Source: Paenisporosarcina indica (lineage in GTDB: Bacteria; Bacillota; Bacilli; Bacillales_A; Planococcaceae). Taken from it: a stretch of 64,000 nt of DNA. Numbering within the stretch: position 1 is the stretch's first letter; every line of letters begins with the position of its first letter. A program made the position numbers and the translations under genes. The stretch is taken from contig NZ_MPTA01000001.1 in NCBI RefSeq assembly GCF_001939075.1, positions 496,001 to 560,000 on the forward strand, written 5' to 3'. Positions 37,501 to 46,364 of the stretch are shown here, piece after piece. Below the pieces are notes generated by a model. The model was not told the origin of the DNA. It did no database searches and was given only the letters and a program-made list of their open reading frames with translations.

Positions 37501-38685
37501 ATGACAGACAAATCATTTAAACGAATTCATTTAGTTGTTATGGACTCAGTGGGCATTGGTGAAGCACCAGATGCAAACGCTTTCGGGGATATTGGTTCAG
37601 ATACTTTAGGTCATATTGCAGAAAAAATGAATGGTCTAACAATGCCTAACCTTGAAAAAATGGGTTTATCGAACATACGACCAGTCCAAGGGATAAAGCC
37701 AGTAGAAAATCCAAATGCTTATTTTGGAAAAATGCAAGAAGCATCTGTAGGGAAAGATACGATGACTGGGCACTGGGAAATCATGGGGCTCAACATCAAT
37801 CAACCCTTTAAAGTGTATCCAAATGGATTCCCGGACGAATTAATCACAGCATTGGAACAAAAAACAGGACGTAAAGTTATTGGGAATAAACCAGCAAGTG
37901 GAACAGAAATTTTAGATGAGTTAGGACAAGAACATATGGAAACTGGTGCGATTATCGTTTATACGTCAGCAGATCCTGTATTGCAAATTGCAGCACATGA
38001 AGAAATCGTTCCGTTAGAAGAACTATATAAAATTTGTGAGATTGCCCGTGAACTTACACTCGAACCCGAATTTTTGGTAGGCAGAATCATTGCTCGCCCG
38101 TTTATTGGACAACCAGGGAATTTTAAACGGACAACCAATCGTCATGACTATGCGTTGAAACCTTTTGACCGTACTGTAATGAACGAGCTAAAAGATGGGG
38201 AATATGATGTCATTGCAATCGGTAAAATCTCTGATATTTATAATGAAGAGGGAGTTACCGAATCAATACGGACAAAAGACAATATGGATGGTATGGACAA
38301 ACTGGCGGAAGTCGTGAAGAAAGACTTCAAAGGCATCAGTTTCATAAACCTTGTCGATTTTGATGCACTTTACGGTCATCGTCGAGATCCAATCGGATAT
38401 GGAGAAGCGTTAGAAGCTTTTGATGCACGAATCCCAGAAATCGTAAATGCATTAACAACTGAAGATTTACTTATAATTACGGCTGACCATGGCAATGACC
38501 CAACCTTCCCTGGAACAGATCATACCCGTGAATATGTGCCTGTATTAGCTTATTCTCCACGCTTTTCAAAAGGAACTGAACTTCCACTAAGTGAAACATT
38601 TGCTGATATCGGTGCCACAATTGCAGAAAATTTTAATGTTACGATGCCTAAATATGGTCGCAGTTTTCTTTCTTACTTAAAATAA
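37501..38685 (+). CDS. deoB: Phosphopentomutase DeoB
   Basis: A 394-residue alkaline-phosphatase-superfamily mutase that interconverts (deoxy)ribose-1- and -5-phosphates in nucleoside breakdown. Motifs: [15 protein letters not shown] with the metal-binding Asp, the nucleophilic Thr in [13 protein letters not shown], and metal sites in [34 protein letters not shown] 37501 follows AAGGAGG. In B. subtilis purine nucleoside phosphorylase (pupG) follows; here it is missing and a repeat element lies between deoB and pdp. Confidence 0.96.
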   Translation: MTDKSFKRIHLVVMDSVGIGEAPDANAFGDIGSDTLGHIAEKMNGLTMPNLEKMGLSNIRPVQGIKPVENPNAYFGKMQEASVGKDTMTGHWEIMGLNINQPFKVYPNGFPDELITALEQKTGRKVIGNKPASGTEILDELGQEHMETGAIIVYTSADPVLQIAAHEEIVPLEELYKICEIARELTLEPEFLVGRIIARPFIGQPGNFKRTTNRHDYALKPFDRTVMNELKDGEYDVIAIGKISDIYNEEGVTESIRTKDNMDGMDKLAEVVKKDFKGISFINLVDFDALYGHRRDPIGYGEALEAFDARIPEIVNALTTEDLLIITADHGNDPTFPGTDHTREYVPVLAYSPRFSKGTELPLSETFADIGATIAENFNVTMPKYGRSFLSYLK

Positions 38686-38691
38686 TGCTAT

Positions 38692-38798
38692 GTTAAATTT
38701 CATTGTTGATATTTTCTTATATATAGATATGGAGCAAACTGCAGAGACTCCCGTGAATAGCGGAGCTGTTTCGCGGAATATCAACAGGATGATTTAAC
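38692..38798. repeat. 107-bp repeat element with inverted ends
   Basis: Ends GTTAAAT (38692-38698) and ATTTAAC (38792-38798) are complementary, and inside them TGTTGATATT and AATATCAACA pair as well. The interior has GACTCCCGTGAATAGCGG and CGCGGAAT, phrases of the common Bacillus intergenic repeat (GACTCCTGCGGGAA.AGCGG...GCGGAA). It looks like a shortened copy, and it sits exactly where pupG is expected. Confidence 0.55.
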
Positions 38799-38828
38799 GT
38801 AGTCTAAAAAAAGGATAGGTGAATATTC

Positions 38829-40133
38829 ATGAGAATGGTCGACTTAATCGAAAAAAAGCGTGATGGTAAAGAACTAACTACAGAAGAAATTCGTTTTTTC
38901 ATTGAACAATATACAAATGATTCGATTCCTGATTATCAGGTCAGTGCTTTATTAATGGCTATTTATTTCCAAGATATGACAGATCGTGAACGTGCGGATC
39001 TCACAATTGCCATGGTTGAATCAGGAGAACAAATAGATTTGTCGGGTATCAAAGGAATTAAAGTAGACAAACATTCCACTGGCGGTGTAGGTGATACAAC
39101 GACTCTCGTACTTGGTCCGTTAGTTGCTGCTTGTGGTGTACCGGTTGCCAAAATGAGTGGTCGAGGACTCGGTCATACGGGCGGAACAATTGACAAGCTT
39201 GAAGCAATAGAAGGTTTCCATGTAGAGTTAACAACAGAACAATTTACAAAACAAGTAAATGAAATGAAATTAGCAGTAATTGGGCAGAGTGGGAATTTAA
39301 CACCTGCAGATAAAAAATTATATGCACTACGTGATGTCACTGGTACTGTTAACAGCATTCCTTTAATTGCAAGTTCAATCATGAGCAAAAAAATTGCAGC
39401 CGGAGCAGATGCCATAGTTTTAGATGTTAAAACTGGTGAAGGTGCCTTTATGAAAACGGTTGAGGATGCTCGCTTACTTGCAAAAGCCATGGTGCAGATT
39501 GGCAACAATGTAGGTCGTCAAACGATGGCGATTATCTCTGATATGAGCCAACCATTAGGATTCGCAATTGGAAATGCCTTAGAAGTACAAGAGGCTATTG
39601 ACACACTTCGTGGAAAAGGACCAGCAGATTTGACAGAACTTTGCTTAGTCCTGGGAAGTCAAATGGTCGTTGTCGGAGGTAAAGCAAAAGATTTAGACGA
39701 GGCACGGTCGATGCTTTTAGAGGTGATTGACAATGGTTCAGCAGTTGAAATCTTTAAAGATTTCATTCAAGGTCAAGGAGGCAATCCGGCAGTAGTTGAT
39801 TCTCCCGAATTGTTACCAAAAGCGAAGTATACGTTCGAAGTACCTTCTAAAGAAGCAGGGTATGTGTCGTTCATAGAAGCGGATGAAGTAGGTACAGCAG
39901 CCATGTTACTTGGTGCTGGACGTGCAACTAAAGACTCGGTAATCGATTTAGCTGTAGGAATTGTCCTACATAAAAAAGTTGGCGATCAAGTAAAAATAGG
40001 TGAATCACTCGCAACGATTCACGCGAGTTCTGAAAATATAGATCAAGTACTCGCTATTTTGTATCAATATATTGAGTTCTCAAAAGATCCTGTGACTGCA
40101 CCTAGACTAATTGAAGAAATCATAACAGCATAA
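38829..40133 (+). CDS. pdp: Pyrimidine-nucleoside phosphorylase
   Basis: A 434-residue enzyme that splits uridine, deoxyuridine and thymidine with phosphate to the base and (deoxy)ribose-1-phosphate, which DeoB then converts. The family signature is [20 protein letters not shown]; the phosphate loop [16 protein letters not shown] and the C-terminal biotinyl-like domain ([14 protein letters not shown]) are present. ATG 38829 follows AGGTGA. It probably belongs to the deoB transcript. In B. subtilis pdp is elsewhere, but deoB-pupG-pdp clusters are known in other Bacillales. Confidence 0.95.
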   Translation: MRMVDLIEKKRDGKELTTEEIRFFIEQYTNDSIPDYQVSALLMAIYFQDMTDRERADLTIAMVESGEQIDLSGIKGIKVDKHSTGGVGDTTTLVLGPLVAACGVPVAKMSGRGLGHTGGTIDKLEAIEGFHVELTTEQFTKQVNEMKLAVIGQSGNLTPADKKLYALRDVTGTVNSIPLIASSIMSKKIAAGADAIVLDVKTGEGAFMKTVEDARLLAKAMVQIGNNVGRQTMAIISDMSQPLGFAIGNALEVQEAIDTLRGKGPADLTELCLVLGSQMVVVGGKAKDLDEARSMLLEVIDNGSAVEIFKDFIQGQGGNPAVVDSPELLPKAKYTFEVPSKEAGYVSFIEADEVGTAAMLLGAGRATKDSVIDLAVGIVLHKKVGDQVKIGESLATIHASSENIDQVLAILYQYIEFSKDPVTAPRLIEEIITA

Positions 40134-40142
40134 GTTTTAAAG

Positions 40143-40172
40143 ACGAGCGTTCTCTTTTGAGGACGCTTTTTT
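40143..40172 (+). terminator. Rho-independent terminator after pdp
   Basis: AGCGTTCTC (40146-40154) pairs with GAGGACGCT (40160-40168), one mismatch, then TTTTTT. Confidence 0.78.
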
Positions 40173-40670
40173 ATTTAGACATAATCAAAATTCAAGATAA
40201 CCACGAACTGCACAGTCATAGTGATAACAACTAATTTAGGGAAGTATTAAGAATGAAAGGCCGATTTCACTGGCCACTCCTAAATTCGATAGAGGCAATG
40301 GGATTACAAGCAGTAAAAAAGATATTGCTCTAGTTTTCTAACTAGGAGGTGTGGATAGCACGACACCTTTACTTTCATGTGTTTTGTCACTGACACAACA
40401 ATGGGAACAAAGAGTGGTTACCAAATAGAAGGAGGTCAAAATTTCATCTTTGACCGATTGGTCGATAAAGGCAGGCATCTATTCTCTAGTTGCCATAATA
40501 AGTATCACTGTTTTACATTGAGGAATCCGTAGCGACCTGAGGAACTTTATGTGACAGTGAACATTTTCTGTATTGAAGGACCGAGCGCACTTTGCTCGGT
40601 TTTTCTTTTATTCGATGTTTAAATAGTAGAAAGATTTTCCATACTAAGAATGAATTGAATGCCGCATAAT
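40173..40670. other. Intergenic region with an orphan terminator
   Basis: About 500 bases without a supported gene. A clear terminator lies at 40570-40596. In B. subtilis dacF occupies this place. One short frame (about 40437-40520, E-V-K-I-S-S-L-T-D-W-S then a hydrophobic stretch) looks coding-like but is too short to name. Confidence 0.4.
40570..40596 (+). terminator. Orphan rho-independent terminator
   Basis: CCGAGC (40571-40576) pairs with GCTCGG (40584-40589), followed by TTTTTCTTTT. No intact gene precedes it; it may have ended a lost dacF-like gene. Confidence 0.75.
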
Positions 40671-40738
40671 CTGTCGATATATAAGATGTTTTACCTTTAA
40701 TTGTCACCGAAAAGGAGTTTTAGGGGCTCACCTAGAAT
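40671..40738 (+). promoter_or_regulatory. spoIIA sigma-H promoter with Spo0A-like boxes
   Basis: AAAGGAGTT (40711-40719), 12 bases, then CTAGAATAG (GAAT at 40735-40738) fits the sigma-H consensus RnAGGAwWW-N11/12-RnnGAATww well. CTGTCGAT (40671-40678) and TTGTCACC (40701-40708) resemble Spo0A boxes (six of eight and five of eight). B. subtilis spoIIA is a sigma-H, Spo0A~P-activated operon. Confidence 0.7.
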
Positions 40739-40763
40739 AGTCACGGAAAGGAGGAGTTACTAG

Positions 40764-41120
40764 ATGAAACATCAACTATTATTTGTCGAAGACGGCATCG
40801 CTATTATTCGTTTAAAAGGCGAATTAGATCATCATGCAACACAAACAATCCGTGACGAAATTTCACAATCATTATACAGAGGAACTCTTCGGGCCATCGT
40901 ATGGAACTTAAAAGAACTTCACTTTATGGATAGTGCTGGTATCGGGCTAATCTTAGGAAGAATGAGAGACTTTGTACCATCAAATGGTAAAACAGTTATT
41001 CTATATCCATCTGAAACCATGAAAAAAATCTTTCAATATTCCGGCCTAGGTTCATATGTTTGGCAAACAACAGAAGAAGAAACAATCGCAGAGTTAGGGG
41101 GTATTTTCAATGGAAAATGA
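40764..41120 (+). CDS. spoIIAA: Anti-anti-sigma factor SpoIIAA
   Basis: A 118-residue STAS-domain protein. The serine phosphorylated by SpoIIAB is S57 in HFMDSAGIGLILGR. Unphosphorylated SpoIIAA, produced by the SpoIIE phosphatase in the forespore, removes SpoIIAB from sigma-F. ATG 40764 follows AAAGGAGG. It is the first gene of the sigma-F operon, preceded by a sigma-H type promoter; spoIIAB overlaps its end. Confidence 0.96.
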   Translation: MKHQLLFVEDGIAIIRLKGELDHHATQTIRDEISQSLYRGTLRAIVWNLKELHFMDSAGIGLILGRMRDFVPSNGKTVILYPSETMKKIFQYSGLGSYVWQTTEEETIAELGGIFNGK

Positions 41121-41562
41121 AATGACGCTATCGTTTATTGCTATTAGTGAAAATGAAGGGTTAGCACGGATGGTAATGACCAGTTTTATTGCATCTCTAG
41201 ACCCGACAATTGATGAGTTAGCTGAGTTTAAAACGATTGTTTCAGAAGCTGTTACGAATGCCATCATTCATGGCTATGAAGAAGATGGAGAAGGCATTGT
41301 GACAATTCGAGCAAAACGAAGTGGCCGTGAAATCACGATGACGATTAGAGATGAGGGACGAGGAATCTCCAACGTCGAACAAGCAATGGAACCTCTTTAC
41401 ACGTCAAAACCGGAAAGAGAACGATCTGGGATGGGCTTTACCATTATGGAAAGTTTTGCGGATCATTTATCGGTATGGTCAGAGCCTCAGAAAGGAACTG
41501 CGATTACCTTTACGAAAGAGTTTCTTCCCATACAATCCAATTTCGTTCTAGGTGAACGATGA
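41110..41562 (+). CDS. spoIIAB: Anti-sigma-F factor/serine kinase SpoIIAB
   Basis: A 150-residue GHKL-type kinase that holds sigma-F inactive and phosphorylates SpoIIAA. The N box is KTIVSEAVTNAIIHGYEE, the G1 box IRDEGRGI, and the G2 box SKPERERSGMGFTIM. ATG 41110 lies seven bases after GGGGGT and overlaps the spoIIAA end by 11 bases. The overlaps in this operon keep the stoichiometry of the three proteins linked. Confidence 0.96.
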   Translation: MENEMTLSFIAISENEGLARMVMTSFIASLDPTIDELAEFKTIVSEAVTNAIIHGYEEDGEGIVTIRAKRSGREITMTIRDEGRGISNVEQAMEPLYTSKPERERSGMGFTIMESFADHLSVWSEPQKGTAITFTKEFLPIQSNFVLGER

Positions 41563-42341
41563 CGACGCCGATTGGACAACAACCCGTGTTGTTGACACAA
41601 GAAAAAATGCGAGAATTAATCCTCCTATCTCAACAAGGAGATAAGTTAGCTAGACAAACGATGGTTGAAGGGAATACACGACTAGTGTGGTCCATTGTCC
41701 AACGATTTGCTTCGCGGGGGGCGGATCTAGAGGACTTATTTCAAATCGGTTGCATAGGATTAATGAAATCTGTTGACAAGTTTGATTTATCGTATGAGGT
41801 AAAGTTTTCCACATATGCGGTACCAATGATTATCGGAGAAATCCAGCGTTTCTTAAGAGATGATGGCATGGTCAAGGTAAGTCGATCAATTAGGGAACTA
41901 AGTTTTAAAATACGGCATGCAACTGATGAATTTATTCGGCTTCATGAACGGCAACCCACTTTATCAGAACTGGCAGTAACGCTCGATGTTACCATGGATG
42001 AACTTGTTTTAGCATCGGATGCATTGAGAGATCCGGCATCACTACACGAACAACTCTTTGAAAGTGAAGGGGACGCATTGACGCTAATGGACCAATTGAG
42101 AGATGAGCGATCAGAGCGTTCGTTTGACCATATTCCATTACGAGATATATTGTCAAAACTAGGAAAACGTGAACAAATGATTATTTATTTGCGTTATTAC
42201 CTAGACTGTACTCAGAGCGATATTGCTGAAAGGCTAGGGATATCTCAAGTCCAAGTATCTCGCTTAGAGAAGAAAATACTGAAGCAACTAAAAAGTTGGA
42301 TGTTGCCTAAACAAGCAACATTAAAGGATGGATCTCAATAA
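41559..42341 (+). CDS. sigF: RNA polymerase sigma-F factor
   Basis: A 260-residue sigma-70 family factor for early forespore transcription. Region 2 reads ADLEDLFQIGCIGLMKSVDK and YEVKFSTYAVPMIIGEIQRF; region 4 ends with CTQSDIAERLGISQVQVSRL. The ATG overlaps the spoIIAB stop (ATGA, 41559-41562). A possible next start, ATA, overlaps its own stop (ATAA, 42338-42341), where spoVAF continues. Confidence 0.96.
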   Translation: MTTPIGQQPVLLTQEKMRELILLSQQGDKLARQTMVEGNTRLVWSIVQRFASRGADLEDLFQIGCIGLMKSVDKFDLSYEVKFSTYAVPMIIGEIQRFLRDDGMVKVSRSIRELSFKIRHATDEFIRLHERQPTLSELAVTLDVTMDELVLASDALRDPASLHEQLFESEGDALTLMDQLRDERSERSFDHIPLRDILSKLGKREQMIIYLRYYLDCTQSDIAERLGISQVQVSRLEKKILKQLKSWMLPKQATLKDGSQ

Positions 42342-43792
42342 ATCATTCACTTTTTAACACAATTGAAGAAGCAGAAGGGTTTGTTAAGTCAAAGTTTGGT
42401 GATGGTGAAAGTTATGATGTTGGATTAAAACGCGGCCATATTTGGTCCATGCCTACACTATTTTTCTATATGAATGGGCTTATTGATTCAACTATTCTTA
42501 CTCAAATCCTAACTCTGACTCAAGGGAATGTTTCTCAAGGGAAAAATGCCTCCACTTTTGATGAAGCGGAGGCAATGAATACTTATTTTCCGTATTTTTC
42601 TGTCACCATTTATGATTCAAAAGATGCCTGGATTTCTGCAGTACTCGGCGGTCAATTGGGTATAGTCACTCTAAGTGGGTACACCTATACAGTTGATGTA
42701 AGATCGTATGCGGGAAGACAACCTGAAGAGCCAGATAATGAAAAGGTAATTCGAGGGTCTAGGGACGGTTTCACAGAAAATATTATAATGAATACATCCT
42801 TAATCCGAAGAAGAATACGTGATGTTGATTTACGGTTTGAATTGACACAAATTTCAGAACGTGGAAAAACTGATATCGCCATTGGTTTTATTAAGGGTTT
42901 AGCAAATGAAGGGCATATCAACTATCTTCGAGAGCGATTGAAAAAAATCAAGCATGATGGTTTAACTATGACTGATAAATCCCTTGAAGAATGGCTTTTT
43001 AAGCAAAAATTTCATCCTGTACCATTTGTCCGTTATACCGAGCGAGCAGATACATGTGCAGCTCATTTACTGGAGGGGCATATTGCCATCATAGTGGACA
43101 CATCTCCGTCGGTTATTTTAGTGCCAACAACGATATTTCATCATTTGCAACATGCAGAAGAACATCGTCAAGCACCTTTGATTGGAACTTTCGTGCGTTT
43201 AATGCGATTTGCAGGTTTCTCACTAAGTTTAATGTTATTGCCATTTTGGTATTTACTTGCTACTGAAGCGCAACATTTGCCCAAGTTTCTCAAATTTATT
43301 GGTCCCAAGGAGTTGGGCGAAGTTCCGCTTTTTCTACAGTTATTCATAGCAGATATTGGACTTGAGTATTTGAGGCTTGCCGCTATTCATACTCCTACCC
43401 CGCTCTCTACTGCTATGGGCTTGGTTGCCGCAATCGTAATTGGACAAATTGCGATTGATGTTGGATTATTTATTCCAGAAGTTGTGTTGTATACAGCAGT
43501 GTCATCAATCCTTACCTTTGCATTGCCATCGTATGAATTAAGTGTTGCAGCTAAACTCTTTAGGAATGTAGTTTTGTTTGCTACAGTAGCATTTGGCACC
43601 AATGGATTTTTCATCGCTTTATTGTTTACATTTATGTATTTAGTCTCAATCAAGCCAATGGGTGTGCCATACCTATGGCCACTAGTCCCTTTTTTCCCAA
43701 AGGCTTTAGCACGGATCATTGTCCGCTTCCCTTCTTCAAATGGAGCGCTCAGACCTTTCATTACCCATTCACCCCATCGAAAACGTTCATAA
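42338..43792 (+). CDS. spoVAF: SpoVAF, GerA-family spore membrane protein; ATA start proposed
   Basis: A GerA-type membrane protein with a large soluble N-terminal part (DVRSYAGRQPEEPDNEKVIR, NTSLIRRRIRDVDLRFE) and membrane helices from about residue 280 (FLQLFIADIGLEYLRLAAIH, IGQIAIDVGLFIPEVVLY). SpoVAF works in the spore inner membrane and boosts germination in Bacillus. The first ATG (42449) gives 447 residues but omits a conserved part: the frame is open from ATA 42338 (GESYDVGLKR before IWSMPTLFFYMNGL), which would give 484 residues, near the family length. No ATG, GTG, TTG or CTG lies between. ATA follows AAGGATGG and overlaps the sigF stop. The spoVAA-AE genes of B. subtilis are absent here. 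Confidence 0.88.
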   Translation: MNHSLFNTIEEAEGFVKSKFGDGESYDVGLKRGHIWSMPTLFFYMNGLIDSTILTQILTLTQGNVSQGKNASTFDEAEAMNTYFPYFSVTIYDSKDAWISAVLGGQLGIVTLSGYTYTVDVRSYAGRQPEEPDNEKVIRGSRDGFTENIIMNTSLIRRRIRDVDLRFELTQISERGKTDIAIGFIKGLANEGHINYLRERLKKIKHDGLTMTDKSLEEWLFKQKFHPVPFVRYTERADTCAAHLLEGHIAIIVDTSPSVILVPTTIFHHLQHAEEHRQAPLIGTFVRLMRFAGFSLSLMLLPFWYLLATEAQHLPKFLKFIGPKELGEVPLFLQLFIADIGLEYLRLAAIHTPTPLSTAMGLVAAIVIGQIAIDVGLFIPEVVLYTAVSSILTFALPSYELSVAAKLFRNVVLFATVAFGTNGFFIALLFTFMYLVSIKPMGVPYLWPLVPFFPKALARIIVRFPSSNGALRPFITHSPHRKRS

Positions 43793-43862
43793 TCCATCCA
43801 TTGCATCGAAGTCTTTCCTTATGGTAAAGTTCATATATTGAAAACCATAGGGAGAGATGAAG

Positions 43863-45191
43863 ATGCATTTATTTGGAACTCAGTCTGTGGACGGAAATGG
43901 CCACTTAACAATTGGTGGAACGTCTGCAATTACATTGGCAAAAACCTATGGAACCCCTTTATTTGTTTACGATACGGCTTTAATAAAAGAGCGTGCAAAA
44001 GCATTTATCCAAACCTTTAAACAAGCAGGTGTTCAAGCCCAAGTGGCATATGCAAGTAAAGCATTCTCATGTGTGGCTATGTATCAACTAGCAGCAGAAG
44101 AAGGTTTATCATTGGACGTGGTTTCAGGGGGCGAATTGTATACGGCGATACGTGCAGGATTTCCAGTTGAACGTATTCACTTTCATGGCAATAATAAAAG
44201 TGATGATGAATTGTCCTTTGCACTAGATTCAATGATTGGTTGTATCGTTGTCGATAACTTATATGAAATCGAACAGTTAAAGAGAATAACAGCTGACAAA
44301 AAGAAAAATGTGAATATATTACTACGGGTAACACCTGGGATTGAAGCACATACTCATGATTACATCACAACTGGTCAAGCGGATTCGAAATTCGGTCTTG
44401 ATTTAAATAATGGACAAGCTGATCAAGCTTTCCAAGAAATAAAAGATGATCCATATATTCGTTTACTTGGTATGCATTGTCATATTGGATCTCAAATTTT
44501 TGACACGGTTGCCTTTTCATTAGCAGCTAAAAAGCTATTTGGTAAAATGTTGGAATGGAAAACACAATTCAACTTTATTTGTCCTGTCTTAAATTTAGGT
44601 GGTGGTTTTGGTATTCGTTATACCGAAGAAGACAAGCCCCTACAACCTGCAATTTATGTAGAAGATATGATAAAGTCGATTCAAAGAGATGTTCGCAATG
44701 AACAATATCCGATGCCCGAAATCTGGATTGAACCTGGACGTTCGTTAGTTGGAGATGCAGGAACTACACTTTACTCAATCGGATCTCAAAAAGAAATCCC
44801 GGGAGTAAGAAACTATTTAGCAGTAGACGGTGGAATGTCTGACAATATACGTCCCGCATTGTATCAAGCTAAATACGATGCTGCAGTAGCCAATAAAATG
44901 AACAATGAATATAATGCTACTTATACGGTAGCAGGTAAATGTTGCGAATCTGGCGATAAGTTAATTGAAAAAATTACCTTACCGCAAGTCCAAGCTGGAG
45001 ATACACTAGCAGTCTTTTGCACTGGTGCCTATGGATACTCAATGGCAAGCAACTATAATCGACTTCCAAGACCTGCAGTTGTATTCGTTGAACAGGGTCA
45101 ACACCAACAGGTTATAAAACGAGAAACATATGAAGATCTTGTCCGGCTAGACTGTTCTTTACAGGGGAAATCATTGGTCGAACTATCATGA
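43863..45191 (+). CDS. lysA: Diaminopimelate decarboxylase
   Basis: A 442-residue PLP enzyme for the last step of lysine synthesis. The cofactor lysine is in AQVAYASKAFSC; other motifs are SGGELYTAIRAGFP, HCHIGSQIFD, LNLGGGFGIRYTEED, EPGRSLVGDAGTT and the substrate-binding GKCCESGD and FCTGAYGYSMASNYN. ATG 43863 is chosen since AGGGAG ends eight bases upstream and the N-terminus MHLFGTQS then matches the family; the ATG at 43857 is too close. Order sigF-spoVAF-lysA is as in B. subtilis. Confidence 0.96.
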   Translation: MHLFGTQSVDGNGHLTIGGTSAITLAKTYGTPLFVYDTALIKERAKAFIQTFKQAGVQAQVAYASKAFSCVAMYQLAAEEGLSLDVVSGGELYTAIRAGFPVERIHFHGNNKSDDELSFALDSMIGCIVVDNLYEIEQLKRITADKKKNVNILLRVTPGIEAHTHDYITTGQADSKFGLDLNNGQADQAFQEIKDDPYIRLLGMHCHIGSQIFDTVAFSLAAKKLFGKMLEWKTQFNFICPVLNLGGGFGIRYTEEDKPLQPAIYVEDMIKSIQRDVRNEQYPMPEIWIEPGRSLVGDAGTTLYSIGSQKEIPGVRNYLAVDGGMSDNIRPALYQAKYDAAVANKMNNEYNATYTVAGKCCESGDKLIEKITLPQVQAGDTLAVFCTGAYGYSMASNYNRLPRPAVVFVEQGQHQQVIKRETYEDLVRLDCSLQGKSLVELS

Positions 45192-45283
45192 GAAGATCGA
45201 ATATAAAACTCTTACTATTTATTCTAATCATGGGTACAGTTTGGGGACTAGTGTATTGGCTTTTTATCGCACCTGACCTTTAA
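45188..45283 (+). CDS. 31-residue hydrophobic peptide coupled to lysA
   Basis: The ATG overlaps the lysA stop (ATGA, 45188-45191). The frame reads MRRSNIKLLLFILIM, then GTVWGLVYWLFIAPDL and TAA: a basic start and one membrane helix. It lacks a ribosome binding site of its own and would depend on translational coupling. It is a typical shape for a small membrane peptide, but chance cannot be excluded. I know no homologue. Confidence 0.4.
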   Translation: MRRSNIKLLLFILIMGTVWGLVYWLFIAPDL

Positions 45284-45285
45284 AT

Positions 45286-45393
45286 TATGAGCAATTAGAT
45301 GTCGTTAAACCCCATTTAGGAAGTGGGGGGTATACGGCATCTTATTTGGAGGAATTGTTAAATAATGGGATGTCGGTTGATGTTTCATACTAA
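45286..45393 (+). pseudogene. Short coding-like remnant of unknown origin
   Basis: A frame without a start reads YEQLDVVKPHLGSGGYT, then ASYLEELLNNGMSVDVSY and TAA. Its composition looks like a real protein C-terminus. In B. subtilis ppiB and other genes follow lysA; this does not look like PpiB. I cannot name the source. Confidence 0.3.
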
Positions 45394-45448
45394 ATGATGT
45401 AGGATAGTCAATGATGTTGATGCGGAAACAAAAATGAGGGATACTATT

Positions 45449-45814
45449 ATGTTAGTACGTTATAAAAAAACTTGTGAAAAAATCGCGATGGGTTTATTGT
45501 CATTTATGCCACAAGAAAAAGATATTAAAAAGTTACAAGAAACCATTCATACTTACGAGAACAACCCAAACTGGAATTTGTTTATGTGGAAAAAAGATGA
45601 AGATTTAGTTGGCTTAATTGGAATCGAAACATCTGATGAAGTATGTTTGGTTCAACATATTAGCGTGAACCCTTCTCATCGTGGAGAAGGTATCGGAAAA
45701 GAAATGGTGTCGAAAATCACGCAGTTTCTTCCATGTAATGAAGTAAGGGCAGCAGACTCAACAAAACCATTTTTAGACAAGTGCCTTAGACAAAAAGAAG
45801 GAACAGATGACTAA
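45449..45814 (+). CDS. ribT: RibT, GNAT-family acetyltransferase
   Basis: A 121-residue GNAT protein. It matches RibT of the Bacillus riboflavin operon: LVRYKKTCEKIAMGLLSFMP at the N-terminus and the acetyl-CoA loop HISVNPSHRGEGIGKEM. RibT is an acetyltransferase of undefined substrate. ATG 45449 lies eight bases after GAGGGA. Here it is an orphan, without ribD, ribE, ribBA or ribH beside it, and no FMN riboswitch precedes it. A terminator overlaps its end, which is shared with the convergent ypuF. Confidence 0.92.
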   Translation: MLVRYKKTCEKIAMGLLSFMPQEKDIKKLQETIHTYENNPNWNLFMWKKDEDLVGLIGIETSDEVCLVQHISVNPSHRGEGIGKEMVSKITQFLPCNEVRAADSTKPFLDKCLRQKEGTDD

Positions 45815-45833
45815 TGTCTGTTCCTTCTTTTTT
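45792..45833. terminator. Bidirectional terminator between ribT and ypuF
   Basis: AAAAAGAAGGAACAGA (45792-45807) pairs with TCTGTTCCTTCTTTTT (45817-45832). Both stop codons are inside the loop, and the two coding regions overlap by four bases. Confidence 0.9.
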
Positions 45834-46308
45834 CTTCCCGTGCTTTTAGTATTTCAGACCGATCTCGAAGCATATGCTTGTGTATGAGATGATCTCCCGT
45901 AACTGGGATTGGTTGTGGCTGCTGATTAATGATTGTCACTAATTCAGGAGAGCTAATGGGTATTGTAAATGATTGAAAAGGCTGTTTATCACGGATCAGT
46001 TCAATAGAATGATTAAGATGTTCAATCACCATTTGAAGCTGAATCCCTTCAAAAAAAATACTTTCCACATTTAATAGAACTCGAGTTTGTGAATTTTCTA
46101 ACGTTCGCAAAGCACCATTCATATTCCCTCTGCGCCAGTGATACATACCAGTGGATAGCAGGATCCATGCAGTTAGAGGATGTGTCTTATCGCCTGGTGC
46201 AAGTTCTTTCCAGTATTCTTCTAATACTTCGTGGCATTCAAAATAATCTTGATGTTTATTGAAGTACATAATAAATTGGGTGAAAAGTGGGTGAAACAAC
46301 GGATGCAT
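45811..46308 (-). CDS. ypuF: YpuF, DUF309 protein
   Basis: A 165-residue helical protein of the DUF309 family. The signature is FNKHQDYFECHEVLEEYWKE with the conserved Glu-Cys-His-Glu motif, followed by WILLSTGMYHWRRGNMNGA. The family has a metal-site-like helical bundle, but no known function. ATG 46308 is preferred (AGAGGAAG about ten bases upstream); a GTG three codons earlier is too close. It is divergent from scpA, as in B. subtilis where ypuF lies by scpA. Confidence 0.88.
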   Translation of the reverse strand: MHPLFHPLFTQFIMYFNKHQDYFECHEVLEEYWKELAPGDKTHPLTAWILLSTGMYHWRRGNMNGALRTLENSQTRVLLNVESIFFEGIQLQMVIEHLNHSIELIRDKQPFQSFTIPISSPELVTIINQQPQPIPVTGDHLIHKHMLRDRSEILKAREEKRRNRH

Positions 46309-46364
46309 TCTTCTCACACTTCCTCTATACTAAAATTTGAATCTATTTGATCGGGTGATTTAAC

